Below are positions 30,860 to 40,844 of a stretch of DNA of 64,000 bases, one piece after another. The translations under genes were made by a program, and so were the position numbers. A model generated the notes under the pieces. The model saw only the letters and a list, made by a program, of their open reading frames with translations. It was not told where the DNA came from and did no database searches. Location: assembly GCA_028819575.1 (NCBI GenBank), contig JAPPLB010000050.1, positions 1 to 64,000 of the forward strand, in the 5' to 3' direction. Each line of letters opens with the position of its first letter. The stretch's first letter is position 1. The stretch is from Bryobacterales bacterium. Lineage in GTDB: Bacteria > Acidobacteriota > Terriglobia > Bryobacterales > UBA6623.

Positions 30860-30957
30860 AAGGCATCCGGAGCCACTGTACATTGATACCGTTGTCAAGT
30901 TCGGGATCGTTCCGATGAAGATCGGAGGCAACCACTCTAAGCGATTGTGAAGATTGG

Positions 30958-31031
30958 TCGGGCCGCCGAGATTTGAACTCGGGACCTCTTCCACCCCAAG
31001 GAAGCGCGCTACCAGGCTGCGCCACGGCCCG
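30958..31031 (-). tRNA. tRNA-Pro(GGG)
   Basis: Reverse complement CGGGCCGTGGCGCAGCCTGGTAGCGCGCTTCCTTGGGGTGGAAGAGGTCCCGAGTTCAAATCTCGGCGGCCCGA folds as cloverleaf with anticodon GGG. Confidence 0.95.
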
Positions 31032-31163
31032 AATGCAGAAGGTATCCACATTTTATCGTTTGTGACCGATGTGTCGTGAGAGTCGACCTGCGATCGTCTC
31101 AAGAGCAACTTTGCCGGGTCAGGCAGTGGCGCTTTACGATCACCGTTGGAATACTTGGCTCGG

Positions 31164-33101
31164 TTATTCCCGCAACAGCCGCAGAGCTTCCAGCAGGCCG
31201 CTGCGGTCAGGGTCCTCGTCCGGTTCGTGGCCGTCGTCCGAGTCGCCTTCGCCCGGCGCCAGGAAGAGGTTCTGCTCGAGCCCATGCTGCCGCATGTACA
31301 ACTCGTGGTAAAGTCCCCCCTGCGCGAGCAGCTCGTCGTGCCGGCCGCGTTCGACGATGCGCCCTTCGTCGATCACGAGAATCTGATCCGCCCGGCGAAT
31401 CGTCGAGAGCCTGTGAGCAATCACGAAGGTCGTTCGGCCGCGCATCAGATACGACAGCCCCTCTTGAATCATCGCTTCGGATTCGGAATCGAGGCTCGAC
31501 GTGGCTTCGTCAAGAATGAGGATTCGCGGGTCGGCCAGGATCGCCCGTGCGATCGACACCCGCTGCCGCTGCCCCCCGGAAAGCTTGACACCGCGTTCGC
31601 CGACAATCGTTTCGTACCTGTCCTCGAACACTTCCGCGAATTCATCGACACGGGCGATGCGGCCGGCGGCGATGATCTCCTCCTCGCTTGCCTCCGGCCG
31701 GGAGAAAGCGATGTTTTCGCGGATCGTGCCGTCAAACAGGAATGTGTCCTGCAAGACGACGCCAAGCTGAGATCGATAGGACGCCAGGCGCGTGGTTGAG
31801 AGGTCCGAGCCGTCGACGGTGATGGCCCCCGACAACGGTTTATAGAACGCGGCCACCAGGCCGATGAGCGTTGACTTGCCGGAACCCGAGGGGCCGACCA
31901 ATGCCGTGACCGTGCCGGGCTTGGCCTCGAACGATACCTCGTGGAGAACGGATTTGCCCTCTTCGTACGCGAACGAGACGTTCTCGAAGCGAACTTTTCC
32001 GCGTATCTTCCCGATGTCCACGGTCCGAGCCGGATCTTTGTCTTCGGGACGCTCGTCGAGGACCTCGCGGGTACGCTCGAGTCCGGCGAGCGCTTCGGTC
32101 ACTTGCGTTCCGATGTTGACCATCTGGTACAACGGCGAAACCAGGAACGCCACGAAGGCCGTAAAGGTGACGAAGCTGCCAAGAGTCATCGCCCCGGCGA
32201 AGATTTGCTGGGTGCCCACGTACATCACGACCGCGCCCACCAAGCCCAACAGCAACACTGCCGAGAGACTGACGAGCGCAGTGCTCGTCATGGTCTTGAG
32301 AATGTTCTCGAGCAGCCGCTGAACACCGCGTGAGAACACCGCGGCCTCCCGTTCCTCGGCGTGGTAGCCCTTCACCACTCTCACGCCGCTCAATGATTCC
32401 GAGAGGCGCCCGGTCACTTCAGCGCGAATTCTTCCCCGCTCCCGAAAGATCGGCCGGATATGCTTGAATGCATACCAGAAAACGGTCACGAAACAGATCA
32501 CGATCGTCAACGCCATGCCGGCCAACAGCGGGCTGATCCAGAAAAGCACTCCCAGCGCGATCACGGCCGTCAGCAGCCCACCCGCCAGCTCGACAAGCCC
32601 GGTGCCTACCAGGTTTCGAACACCCTCGACATCGCTCATGATGCGGGAGATCAGAGACCCCGTCTTGGTCATGTCGTAGTAAGCGACCGGGAGCCGCCCG
32701 ACGTGCTCCTGGACCTGGCGCCGGAGGTCGGCGATCATTCGCTGGGCTTCTTTCGAAAGCAGTTGAGTCAGTGAGAACGCTGTAGCGCCCTGTACCGCTG
32801 TCGCGGCCAGGACAGCCAGGACGAGCGGAATCAGCAGCTCTTCTCTTCCCTGCCCGATGACATCGTCGATCAGAAACTTCGTCGATGCCGGGAGCACCAT
32901 GCTTGCCGCGCGGCTGATAGCGATCAATACGAGGCCCACGGCCATGGCTCTGCGGCGCGGTTTTACCAGCGCCCAAACCTCGGTGGCAAGCGACTTGGCG
33001 CGCTCCTTGGTGAGAGGTTTCCTGGCGACTTCGCTGTCGGGCCGGGCCCTTCCGCCGCTGGCGCGTTCATAGCGCCCTAAAGATGCGCCCTGTGATCTCA
33101 T
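31164..33101 (-). CDS. ABC transporter, fused TM-ATPase (MsbA/exporter type)
   Basis: Walker A GPSGSGKST; LSGGQRQRVSIARAIL; ILDEATSSLD; 6-TM N-terminus. Confidence 0.93.
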   Translation of the reverse strand: MRSQGASLGRYERASGGRARPDSEVARKPLTKERAKSLATEVWALVKPRRRAMAVGLVLIAISRAASMVLPASTKFLIDDVIGQGREELLIPLVLAVLAATAVQGATAFSLTQLLSKEAQRMIADLRRQVQEHVGRLPVAYYDMTKTGSLISRIMSDVEGVRNLVGTGLVELAGGLLTAVIALGVLFWISPLLAGMALTIVICFVTVFWYAFKHIRPIFRERGRIRAEVTGRLSESLSGVRVVKGYHAEEREAAVFSRGVQRLLENILKTMTSTALVSLSAVLLLGLVGAVVMYVGTQQIFAGAMTLGSFVTFTAFVAFLVSPLYQMVNIGTQVTEALAGLERTREVLDERPEDKDPARTVDIGKIRGKVRFENVSFAYEEGKSVLHEVSFEAKPGTVTALVGPSGSGKSTLIGLVAAFYKPLSGAITVDGSDLSTTRLASYRSQLGVVLQDTFLFDGTIRENIAFSRPEASEEEIIAAGRIARVDEFAEVFEDRYETIVGERGVKLSGGQRQRVSIARAILADPRILILDEATSSLDSESEAMIQEGLSYLMRGRTTFVIAHRLSTIRRADQILVIDEGRIVERGRHDELLAQGGLYHELYMRQHGLEQNLFLAPGEGDSDDGHEPDEDPDRSGLLEALRLLRE

Positions 33102-33369
33102 TGCATTAGCACAGGCACTCCATTCTCGCAGGCGGACGCTCGACAGTGATTCCACACATCAGTCCCGAGTCAAGTCATCCGCCTCCAGGCAGTCTCCGCG
33201 CAATGCGCGTACGGCGCGAGGCTCAATGCTTGCAACAGTAGACACCGTCGTTTTTTGACATCGCCGGATGGGACCGCTACACTGCCGTAGCTTTCGAGGC
33301 CGCCGCTCAAGATGGCAGACGCCTCGTCCTTTTCGCTCTTCCGACTCTCGAACACAGGGGCTTTACCGA

Positions 33370-34635
33370 ATGAATCCCGGCCGACTGTTCTTCGCCAGTT
33401 GCCTTGCGCTGGTTACGACCTCGATGGTCTTCTCGATTCGCGCGGACATTCTCGACGCGCTGGCCGCCGACTTTCAGCTCACCAAGGAGCAGGTCGGCTG
33501 GGCCATCAGCCCTGCGTTCTGGGGCTTCACCATTTCGATCCTGATCGGCGGTTCGCTCGTCGATTTCTTCGGCATGCGCAACCTCTTGCTGTTTTCGAGC
33601 GGAGGTTACATCGTTGCCGTCACCGCGGTCCTGTTCGCGCCGCTACCGGCAGGCCCGGCCGATCCCTACTATTCGGAGCCCGGCTTCGTGACGCTGTTCG
33701 GAGCGATGCTGCTGATCGGACTCTCGCAGGGTCTCGTGGAAGGCGTCATCAATCCCTTGTGCGCGACACTCTATCCCCAGGAGAAAACCCATCGCATGAA
33801 CGTGCTGCACGCCTGGTGGCCGGGAGGATTGATCGTCGGCGGACTGTTGGCTTTCGGAATCACCAAGCTGATGGCGCTCGACTCGGGAAGCGTCTCCGCG
33901 GCGACCGCGACCCTGGGTTGGAAAATCAAGCTGGGCACGATTCTGCTGCCTGGAGCTCTCTACGGTGTTCTGTCGCTCGGCCAGAAGTTCCCGCCCACAG
34001 AAAGGGTGGCCGCCGGCGTATCGGCCGGCGAAATGTTCCGGGAGTTGTTGCGGCCGCTGTTCATCCTTCTTTGGCTGTGCATGTGGATGACCGCCATCAC
34101 CGAACTCGGCACGGACCAGTGGGTGGGCTCCCTCATTACCAACCTCACCGGCATGCAGGGCATTCTGATTCTCGTCTACACGGCCGGCATCATGTTCGTC
34201 CTGCGGTTCTTCGGAGGACCGCTGGCGCATTTCTTTTCGCCGATGGGCTTGCTCACCGGCTCCGCGGTCCTCTCCGCGATCGGGCTATACGGACTCGGTG
34301 CGGCCTCCACACCGTTCTCGGCTTTCGCGGCGGCGACCGTCTTCGGGGTTGGCAAGACCTACTTCTGGCCGACAATGCTCGGCGTCACATCGGAGTTGTT
34401 CCCGAAGGGCGGCGCGGCGACCCTGGCCATCATGGGCGGCACCGGCAATCTGGCCGTGGCCTTCATCCTGCCGGTCATGGGCGGTTGGTATCAGGATTAC
34501 GGAGCGGCCGCCGCCTTCCAGTACGTGGGTGTGTTGCCGATTATCCTCACCGTGATCTTCGGCGCCCTGTTTTTCTACTTCAAATCCCAGGGGGGCTATC
34601 AGGTCGTCCGGCTCGAATCGAAAGAGACCTCTTAA
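33370..34635 (+). CDS. MFS transporter
   Basis: 12-TM-like hydrophobic ORF; start MNPGRLFFASCLAL. Confidence 0.85.
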   Translation: MNPGRLFFASCLALVTTSMVFSIRADILDALAADFQLTKEQVGWAISPAFWGFTISILIGGSLVDFFGMRNLLLFSSGGYIVAVTAVLFAPLPAGPADPYYSEPGFVTLFGAMLLIGLSQGLVEGVINPLCATLYPQEKTHRMNVLHAWWPGGLIVGGLLAFGITKLMALDSGSVSAATATLGWKIKLGTILLPGALYGVLSLGQKFPPTERVAAGVSAGEMFRELLRPLFILLWLCMWMTAITELGTDQWVGSLITNLTGMQGILILVYTAGIMFVLRFFGGPLAHFFSPMGLLTGSAVLSAIGLYGLGAASTPFSAFAAATVFGVGKTYFWPTMLGVTSELFPKGGAATLAIMGGTGNLAVAFILPVMGGWYQDYGAAAAFQYVGVLPIILTVIFGALFFYFKSQGGYQVVRLESKETS

Positions 34636-34668
34636 TGAACCAGGACCCGATGCGCGACCGGACGCCAT

Positions 34669-35238
34669 TCAGGCTTCAGCCGGCGCTTCCCTGTCCATGA
34701 AGTAGTAGCAGATCATGTGCATGATCACCATGTGGGCGTCTTCGACGCGGCCCATATGATGATCGTCGACGTGCAGGCTGAGGTCGACGAGTGGACGCAG
34801 TTTGCCGCCGGTCATTCCGCTGAGGCCGATGGTGTAGCAGCCGGCGGATCGGGCGTACTCGATCGCGCGGATGACGTTGGCTGAGTTGCCGCTGCCGCTG
34901 ATCGCCACCGCCACGTCACGGGGCCGCGCGAAGTTCTTGAGCTGCTCCACGAAAACGGCGTCGTAACCGACGTCGTTGGCGTAGGCGGTCATGGTGGGAA
35001 TCTGCTCGCTGAGCGCCATGATCCGGAAGCGCTGATTCCGGCCGTAGCTCGCTCCTTTGACGATGTCGCAAGCGAAGTGATTGGCGGTAGCGGCGCTGCC
35101 CCCGTTGCCGAAGACGAAAATCTGGCGGTCTTCTTCGCGCGCCCGGGCGAAAACGCGGATGGCTTGATCGACTTTGGCGGCATCGATCGTTTGCAAGGCC
35201 CCAAGCAGTTTCGTTCGATAGCCGCTGGGGAAGCTCAT
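34669..35238 (-). CDS. gmhA: SIS-domain phosphoheptose isomerase-like protein
   Basis: FGNGGSAATANHFACDIVKGA; AISGSGNSANVIRAIEYA. Confidence 0.85.
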   Translation of the reverse strand: MSFPSGYRTKLLGALQTIDAAKVDQAIRVFARAREEDRQIFVFGNGGSAATANHFACDIVKGASYGRNQRFRIMALSEQIPTMTAYANDVGYDAVFVEQLKNFARPRDVAVAISGSGNSANVIRAIEYARSAGCYTIGLSGMTGGKLRPLVDLSLHVDDHHMGRVEDAHMVIMHMICYYFMDREAPAEA

Positions 35239-35248
35239 GACACGCTAG

Positions 35249-35449
35249 CCTGCATTTCTCACCACCCGACGGTCGAAGCACGCCATATGGCCGCCATGAC
35301 TTCGTTACGCTTGCTTGCCGTGCTCAACGTACTGTTCAAGTACGCCTGCGCGCGCCAAGCGGCTCGCGCCTTTTTCCTCCGCCCGGCTTGCGCCTCGTCC
35401 TGACAGCCCTCTCACGCACTTCGCCTCGCCACGTGGTGAGAAATGCAGG
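35249..35449 (-). repeat. TIR element family B, complete long form (201 bp)
   Basis: cctgcatttctcaccac ... gtggtgagaaatgcagg; inverted relative to 19639 copy; carries an extra about 24-bp internal block (caagccgggcggaggaaaaaggcg). Confidence 0.88.
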
Positions 35450-35547
35450 CTTGGGCCGCGCTGTGACAGGCCGAATAAAAAGTGATGCCGCCGTACACTT
35501 TCAGCGTAGCAGCCCGTGGAAAAAGTCAGGTGTCAGGCCCGGCGGCG

Positions 35548-36546
35548 TCACGCCGCTCCGTTGCCGGCCTCGACAGCCCGCGCGACGACTTCCTGGGGCG
35601 TTGCGGCTCCCGTCCCCGGCTTCTCGATCGTCAGGCTGGCGACGACGCTTGCAAACTCGGCGGCCGCATCCAGGTCACCCGATGCCTTGAGCGCCAGCAC
35701 GAGCCCGGCCGTAAAGCTGTCGCCGGCGCCGCAATCGTCAACGACCCGGGCGGGCCGAACCGCCGGGACGGTCCGGCGGCGTCCGTCGTCAAAAAGGAGA
35801 GTTCCTTGGGCCCCCCGCGTGACGATCAACGGCGCGCCGCCGATCGCCTCCCGCAACCGCGGAAAGTCGATTCGTCCGAAGAGTTTCCTGCATGCCGTAG
35901 TCGCTTCCTGATGGTTCGTCTTGGCCATGACGTTGCGGAAACGCTCGATGCGCGTGCGCGAGTCGGCGAGGACGATCTTGTCGGGGCAGCGTTCGGCGAT
36001 GCCGGCGATGATCTCGCGAAAAGCGCTGGATACGACGCCGCCGTGCTCGGTTTCGGATTGGTCGGAGACGACAATGACATCAAAATCCTGAAAAGCCGAA
36101 TGGAGGTTGACGATGAGCTGGTCTTCGACAACGCCCGGCAGCGGGCGATGGTTGATGAAGTCGATACGAGGCTTGTCTTCTCTGCCGCTGTTCGCGTTGA
36201 TCAGCTTGCTGTAGGTGAATGTCTGGATCTCGCTCGATGCAACCAGAAGACGGCTATCGATATTGCGCGCCGCGAGGACTTGTTGAAGCTCGAAGCCGAA
36301 GCCGTCCTGGCCGATCGCGCCCAGCACGGCGACACGGCCCGCACCGAGAGCGGTGAGATTGTTGGCGACCGTCCCCCCCGCGCCCGGCGTCACCTCGGTG
36401 CTCACGATTCCCACGCGCGGAATCCCGGTCTCGCGAGACGGGTCCGATTCGCCGGGATCGTACCGGCACCAGCGGTCGAGGCAAATGTCGCCCGCCACCA
36501 GCACGCGGATGTCCTTGAACTTTTCGACCAGCGACTCCGGTTTCAT
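35548..36546 (-). CDS. PfkB-family sugar kinase (HldE/RfaE N-domain-like)
   Basis: VLVAGDICLDRWCRYDP...GGTVANNLTALGA; DDCGAGDSFTAGL. Confidence 0.88.
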   Translation of the reverse strand: MKPESLVEKFKDIRVLVAGDICLDRWCRYDPGESDPSRETGIPRVGIVSTEVTPGAGGTVANNLTALGAGRVAVLGAIGQDGFGFELQQVLAARNIDSRLLVASSEIQTFTYSKLINANSGREDKPRIDFINHRPLPGVVEDQLIVNLHSAFQDFDVIVVSDQSETEHGGVVSSAFREIIAGIAERCPDKIVLADSRTRIERFRNVMAKTNHQEATTACRKLFGRIDFPRLREAIGGAPLIVTRGAQGTLLFDDGRRRTVPAVRPARVVDDCGAGDSFTAGLVLALKASGDLDAAAEFASVVASLTIEKPGTGAATPQEVVARAVEAGNGAA

Positions 36547-37517
36547 GAGGCTTCGCCCGCCGACAAGACCTGCCGAAGAGCGGGAATGGTAGCGCGGTGG
36601 TCACCGCAAATGTAGTAGCTGCGCCCGCCGTCGGCGACGGTGCGAACCAGGATCGTCTTGTGAGGCCGGAAATAGTAACCCGGGTCGGTCTTGGGCAATT
36701 CCTTGTGATAGTCGCCCTCGATCGGGATGAGATCGAAGACTGCGGTGGTGAAGTCGGCGATGCGACGCCCTTGCTGATGCGCCACGTTGCGGGCCATCGA
36801 GAGAGCCTTGAGGTAAACCTCCGGCCCCATGATCGCGGACCCGAAGCTCAGCATGACGCCTCCTTCGAGACGCTCGACCGCATGGGTGTAGATGAGAAAA
36901 TCGCGATAGCTCGTTTCGCCCAGTGCCGCTCCGTTGCAGTTGGGGTGCTCGTGGGTGATATCGTAACCGACTCCGATGTGGACCGAAACCGGAACCGAGG
37001 CCTCGTAGGCCGCCGCCAGGATGCTGACGTCGCGATGCGGATAATCGCTTTCGAGAATCCGGCGGCCGATGTATTCGCCGAGTCCGAGCCCCGCGCTTGC
37101 GGCCTCGCAAGCCCAGTCGTTGATCAGCCCCGTCTCTTCCCACAAGCCGAACTCGCCGCTGCGAATGTAGCGCGCGACGCTCTCCGTCGTCGCTCCGATG
37201 CGCGCGAGTTCATAATCGTGAATGGTGCAGGCGCCGTTCACGGCGAGATGGCTGATCCAGCCGTTGCGTAACAGGTCGATGATGTGGCGCGACGCGCCCA
37301 TCTTGATCACGTGCGCGCCCATCATCCAAAGGCGGGCGGTGTTGCTCTCGCGGGCGGCTCGCAGCGCGGAAGCGATCACCGGAAGATCGGGGTGCCCGAA
37401 GGCCGGCGATTCGCCGACGAGCGGGAGCACGTAGCCGAGATCCATGTCATGCGCTCTTTCGGCCAGTGGCCGCAGGCGCAGTCGGGTACGGTCGAAAACA
37501 GGGTATTTCGATGTCAT
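36543..37517 (-). CDS. Conserved protein, possibly deoxyhypusine synthase-like fold
   Basis: MGAHVIKMGASRHIIDLLRNGWISHLAVNGACTIHDYELARIGATTESV; VPVSVHIGVGYDITHEHPN; overlaps PfkB gene by 4 bp. Confidence 0.5.
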   Translation of the reverse strand: MTSKYPVFDRTRLRLRPLAERAHDMDLGYVLPLVGESPAFGHPDLPVIASALRAARESNTARLWMMGAHVIKMGASRHIIDLLRNGWISHLAVNGACTIHDYELARIGATTESVARYIRSGEFGLWEETGLINDWACEAASAGLGLGEYIGRRILESDYPHRDVSILAAAYEASVPVSVHIGVGYDITHEHPNCNGAALGETSYRDFLIYTHAVERLEGGVMLSFGSAIMGPEVYLKALSMARNVAHQQGRRIADFTTAVFDLIPIEGDYHKELPKTDPGYYFRPHKTILVRTVADGGRSYYICGDHRATIPALRQVLSAGEAS

Positions 37518-37578
37518 GAAGTAGATGAAGATTCCAGGATATACATTCCAGCGCGGGCAAGGCTGAGACTTCTGGCCT

Positions 37579-38745
37579 TTACGGAGTCGCCGGCGACAAT
37601 TCGCGGAGGCGTGTGACGACGCTTGCGACCTTCTCGACAACGTAATCGACTTCCTCCTCGGTATTCCAGCGGCCGAGACCGAATCGCAGTGAACTCTGAG
37701 CGAGAGAACGGCTCACTCCGAGAGCCCTCAGGACATGACTAGGCCGGGCCGTTGCCGTCGTGCAGGCCGAGCCGCTCGACACGGCAATGTCATCGAGACG
37801 CATGAGCAACGACTCGCCGTCCACCGCGCTGAAGCTGACATTGAGGTTGTGCGGGAGCCGGGCGTCGAGATCGCCGTTGACCGAGAGGTCATCCAGCCGG
37901 CTCCGCAAACCGTCGAGCAATCGATCGCGGAGGCCCGCGAGCCGTTTGGACTCTCCCCCCATTTCGGATCCTGCGATTTCGCAGGCCTTGCCGAGTCCCA
38001 CGATACCCGGAACGTTCAACGTACCTGATCGAAAACCGCGCTCGTGCCCGCCGCCGTCGATCAATGCCGGAAGATCGATGCGGGGGGCTTTCCGGCGCAC
38101 GTAGAGCGCGCCCACACCCTTGGGACCGTAGAATTTGTGAGCGGTCAGCGATAGCAGGTCGATCTCGTCCCGCTCGACCGAAACGGGAATTTTGCCCACG
38201 GCCTGCGCAGCGTCAACATGGAAAACGATACCGCGTCTCCGGGCGATCCGGCCGATCTCGCCGACCGGTTGAATGACGCCGATCTCGTTGTTGGCCAGTA
38301 AGACCGAAATGAGAATCGTCTCGTCGCTGATCGTGCGTTCCAGCCGCTCCAGTTCGAGCAGGCCCCCGGGGGCGACCGGCAAATAGCTGACGCGGAAATC
38401 CCCTTCCTCAAGGCGGTTGAGCGAATCAAGAACGGCCCGGTGCTCCGTCTGCAGCGTGATGATGTGGTTGCCGCGCGTCCTCCGGGCGGCGGCGGCCCCT
38501 TTGAGCGCCGTGTTGATCGATTCCGTCGCGCCGCTCGTGAAGACGATCTCCCGCGAACGTGCGCCGATCAGCCCCGCCACCTGAGCACGAGCGGCCTCGA
38601 CTGCCTCCTCGGCGCGCCAGCCGAATAGGTGATTGCGGCTCGCCGGGTTGCCGAAAGTCTCGGTGAAATACGGCGTCATCGTCTCGACGACACGTGGGTC
38701 GACCGGAGTAGTGGCGTGGTGGTCCATGTATACAGGCCGCTTCAT
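37579..38745 (-). CDS. Cysteine desulfurase (NifS/IscS family)
   Basis: [61 protein letters not shown]. Confidence 0.93.
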   Translation of the reverse strand: MKRPVYMDHHATTPVDPRVVETMTPYFTETFGNPASRNHLFGWRAEEAVEAARAQVAGLIGARSREIVFTSGATESINTALKGAAAARRTRGNHIITLQTEHRAVLDSLNRLEEGDFRVSYLPVAPGGLLELERLERTISDETILISVLLANNEIGVIQPVGEIGRIARRRGIVFHVDAAQAVGKIPVSVERDEIDLLSLTAHKFYGPKGVGALYVRRKAPRIDLPALIDGGGHERGFRSGTLNVPGIVGLGKACEIAGSEMGGESKRLAGLRDRLLDGLRSRLDDLSVNGDLDARLPHNLNVSFSAVDGESLLMRLDDIAVSSGSACTTATARPSHVLRALGVSRSLAQSSLRFGLGRWNTEEEVDYVVEKVASVVTRLRELSPATP

Positions 38746-38827
38746 CGGAAGAAATTCGGTCCGCCCCCCGAACACCTTCATCCTAGCCTGCATGTCTCCT
38801 CGCATGGGCAGGCGCAGCGCGCCCTCG

Positions 38828-38932
38828 GGTCAAGAATCACAGCCTTTACGATTCACCGGCCGTCAGACATTTCTTCTGGAGCGAACCAACCTCCCGCCGA
38901 TGTTTTTCACGAGACACGAATCACGGCTTTTC
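38828..38932 (+). repeat. Composite heptamer element (short form)
   Basis: caagaatcacagccttt - about 65-bp spacer - gtttttcacgagacacgaatcacggctttt; same layout as 57792-57917. Confidence 0.8.
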
Positions 38933-39530
38933 AGCTTTTCTCCCGGTGCAAGCCCAGCGCCATGCGGCCAAGCCGCATCAGGTGAGCGTGAACCGCATAG
39001 CCAAGGAGATAGACGAACACGAACGGAAAGGCGACAAACCGGGCCAGGGTGCGCGGCGCGGATTCATCGAGCAGCCCCGCCCGATGCATCCATAGGCGGA
39101 CCAGTTGGCCAAAATTGCCGCGGTCGAGCCAGAAGAAGTCGGCGTTCTCGTTTGCAATGAGGAACTTCGCCGGGATGAGCAGCAAGCTCGCCGCGCGCCA
39201 GCGCGCCATGATGGGCCCGCCCGCGTACAGCACCGCGGCGATGCCGTGCCGGCGGTTGCGGACCTCATGCAGCAGACGCCAGCGGGCGTGGTCGTCGGTG
39301 TATTCGGTGACTCGCCAGACCTGGCGTTCCGTATCCGGCGCGAGTTGCGAAGGCAGCCCCGGCCAGCAAGTAAGCAGGTCGATAACGACGTTCTCGCCGA
39401 AGAACCTCTTCAAGTGCGGGATCAGCTTTTCCGTAACGTCGCGCTTGCCGCTCTCGACGAGCAGAATGCGCTCCGTCTCCGGAACGCGTCGGCTGAGAAC
39501 CCAGCGCATCCCGTTCATTCTATTCCGCAT
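38931..39530 (-). CDS. Hypothetical protein with C-terminal hydrophobic segment
   Basis: 199-aa ORF, RILLVESGKRDVTEKLIPHLKRFFGENVVIDLLTCWPG; stop abuts heptamer element. Confidence 0.55.
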   Translation of the reverse strand: MRNRMNGMRWVLSRRVPETERILLVESGKRDVTEKLIPHLKRFFGENVVIDLLTCWPGLPSQLAPDTERQVWRVTEYTDDHARWRLLHEVRNRRHGIAAVLYAGGPIMARWRAASLLLIPAKFLIANENADFFWLDRGNFGQLVRLWMHRAGLLDESAPRTLARFVAFPFVFVYLLGYAVHAHLMRLGRMALGLHREKS

Positions 39531-39581
39531 GTCTCGCTACGTGACGAGGCGACGTGCGTCAGAGGACCGTCAGGACTAGCC
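39527..39581 (+). repeat. TIR element family B, degenerate left-end fragment
   Basis: cgcatgtctcgctacgtgacgaggcgacgtgcgtcagaggaccgtcaggac resembles the left half of 19639/55550 copies. Confidence 0.55.
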
Positions 39582-39756
39582 CGAATTTCTCACCACCCGA
39601 CGGTCGAAGCACGCGATACGACCGCCAGGACTTCGTTGCGCTTGCTGGCCGTGCTCAACGTACTGTTCAAGTACGCCTGCGCACGCCAAGCGGCGCGCGC
39701 CTCGTCCTGACAGCCCTCTCACCCACTTCGCCTCGCCATGTGGTGAGAAATGCAGG
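39580..39756 (-). repeat. TIR element family B, short form (177 bp)
   Basis: cccgaatttctcaccac ... gtggtgagaaatgcagg; lacks the 24-bp block, which occurs immediately outside at 39757-39809. Confidence 0.8.
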
Positions 39757-39844
39757 CCAGGCGCAAGCCGGACGGAGGAAAAAGGCGCGAGCCGCTTGGC
39801 GTGCGCAGATGCAGCGGCTTGATCGCTTCCTTGGGCTCTCGGGT

Positions 39845-39875
39845 CACAAGGCACGAATCACGAATCACGGCCTTT
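39845..39875 (+). repeat. Heptamer array
   Basis: cacaagg-cacgaat-cacgaat-cacgg ccttt. Confidence 0.75.
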
Positions 39876-39908
39876 ACACACCCCCGGGGTGCGCATTTCT
39901 GGCTTTTT

Positions 39909-39961
39909 GTTTTTGAATCACGAGACACGAATCACGGCTTTTTGACACCAATCACGGCCTT
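39909..39961 (+). repeat. Heptamer array plus second terminus
   Basis: gtttttgaatcacgagacacgaatcacggctttttgacaccaatcacggcctt. Confidence 0.75.
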
Positions 39962-40200
39962 CCTGTCGTGTGCTTGCCCCGCCACGCGGGGAGGCCGCCG
40001 CTACCTGCTTGATATAATCGGAACCATACGGCGCGATTGTCTGGTTTGCGGCATGCCGGGCGCGAAGCTGGAACCGCCGGTTTCGCTTCAGGCAAGCAGC
40101 CCGGCCGAACCGCATGGCCCGCCCGAAGCCGTTCGCTTTCAGAACGGCTCATCGAACTCCCGCACGGGCCTGCTTCCCGTTGATCGGCCCCGAACACCGA

Positions 40201-40640
40201 TGGCAAGGTTTTTCACATTGCAGGAAGCCGAGGACTGCATTCCAGGACTGGAGGACTTGCTGCGAACAGCCATCGACTCCAAGAAGGGGGCGGCTCAGAT
40301 GGAACGCGAGCTCCAGGCGATCGGAGAGCGCATCCATCTGCTCGGCGGCGCCGAGATCAACCCCGTCAAAGTCGCCGAAAAGAGGGCCATGCAGCGCGTT
40401 TGCATGCAACGCCTCAAGTCTTCGGTAGAGACCATCGAGCAAACGGGCTGCCTGGTGAAGGACCTCGAAATGGGCTTGCTGGACTTCCCGGCTCAGCTCG
40501 AGGGCGACGAAGTATACCTCTGCTGGAAGCTGGGCGAACCCCGCATCCAGTTCTGGCATCGCCCCGAGGAGGGCTTTGCCGGGCGCAAACGCATCGGTTC
40601 GCAGTTCGGTGAATCCCGCGGCCCTTCAAGAACGCATTAA
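40201..40640 (+). CDS. DUF2203-type protein
   Basis: MARFFTLQEAEDCIPGLEDLL; LDFPAQLEGDEVYLCWKLGEPRIQFWHRPEEGFAGRKRI. Confidence 0.8.
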
Positions 40641-40686
40641 ACTGCCCTTCTTCCCCCTGGCGTCGTATCACGTGCTCCAGCCCGGG

Positions 40687-40715
40687 GTCACGAATCACGG
40701 CCTTTCAAATCACGG
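40687..40715 (+). repeat. Heptamer element, minimal
   Basis: tcacgaatcacggcctttcaaatcacgg. Confidence 0.6.
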
Positions 40716-40795
40716 GCTCACTCCCCGCCAAACCGTAGGACTTTCGCCGAAAGCCGCAGCCGCCTGCGCCACGCATCACGAAACACGGACCTTGG

Positions 40796-40844
40796 GGTTT
40801 TCGCATCACGAATCACGAGACACGAATCACGAGACACGGCTTTT
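40796..40844 (+). repeat. Heptamer array
   Basis: ggttttcg-catcacg-aatcacg-agacacg-aatcacg-agacacg-gctttt. Confidence 0.88.

Noticed and set aside
31000-31060. Second tRNA near tRNA-Pro
   Set aside because: No additional cloverleaf found in the flanking sequence.
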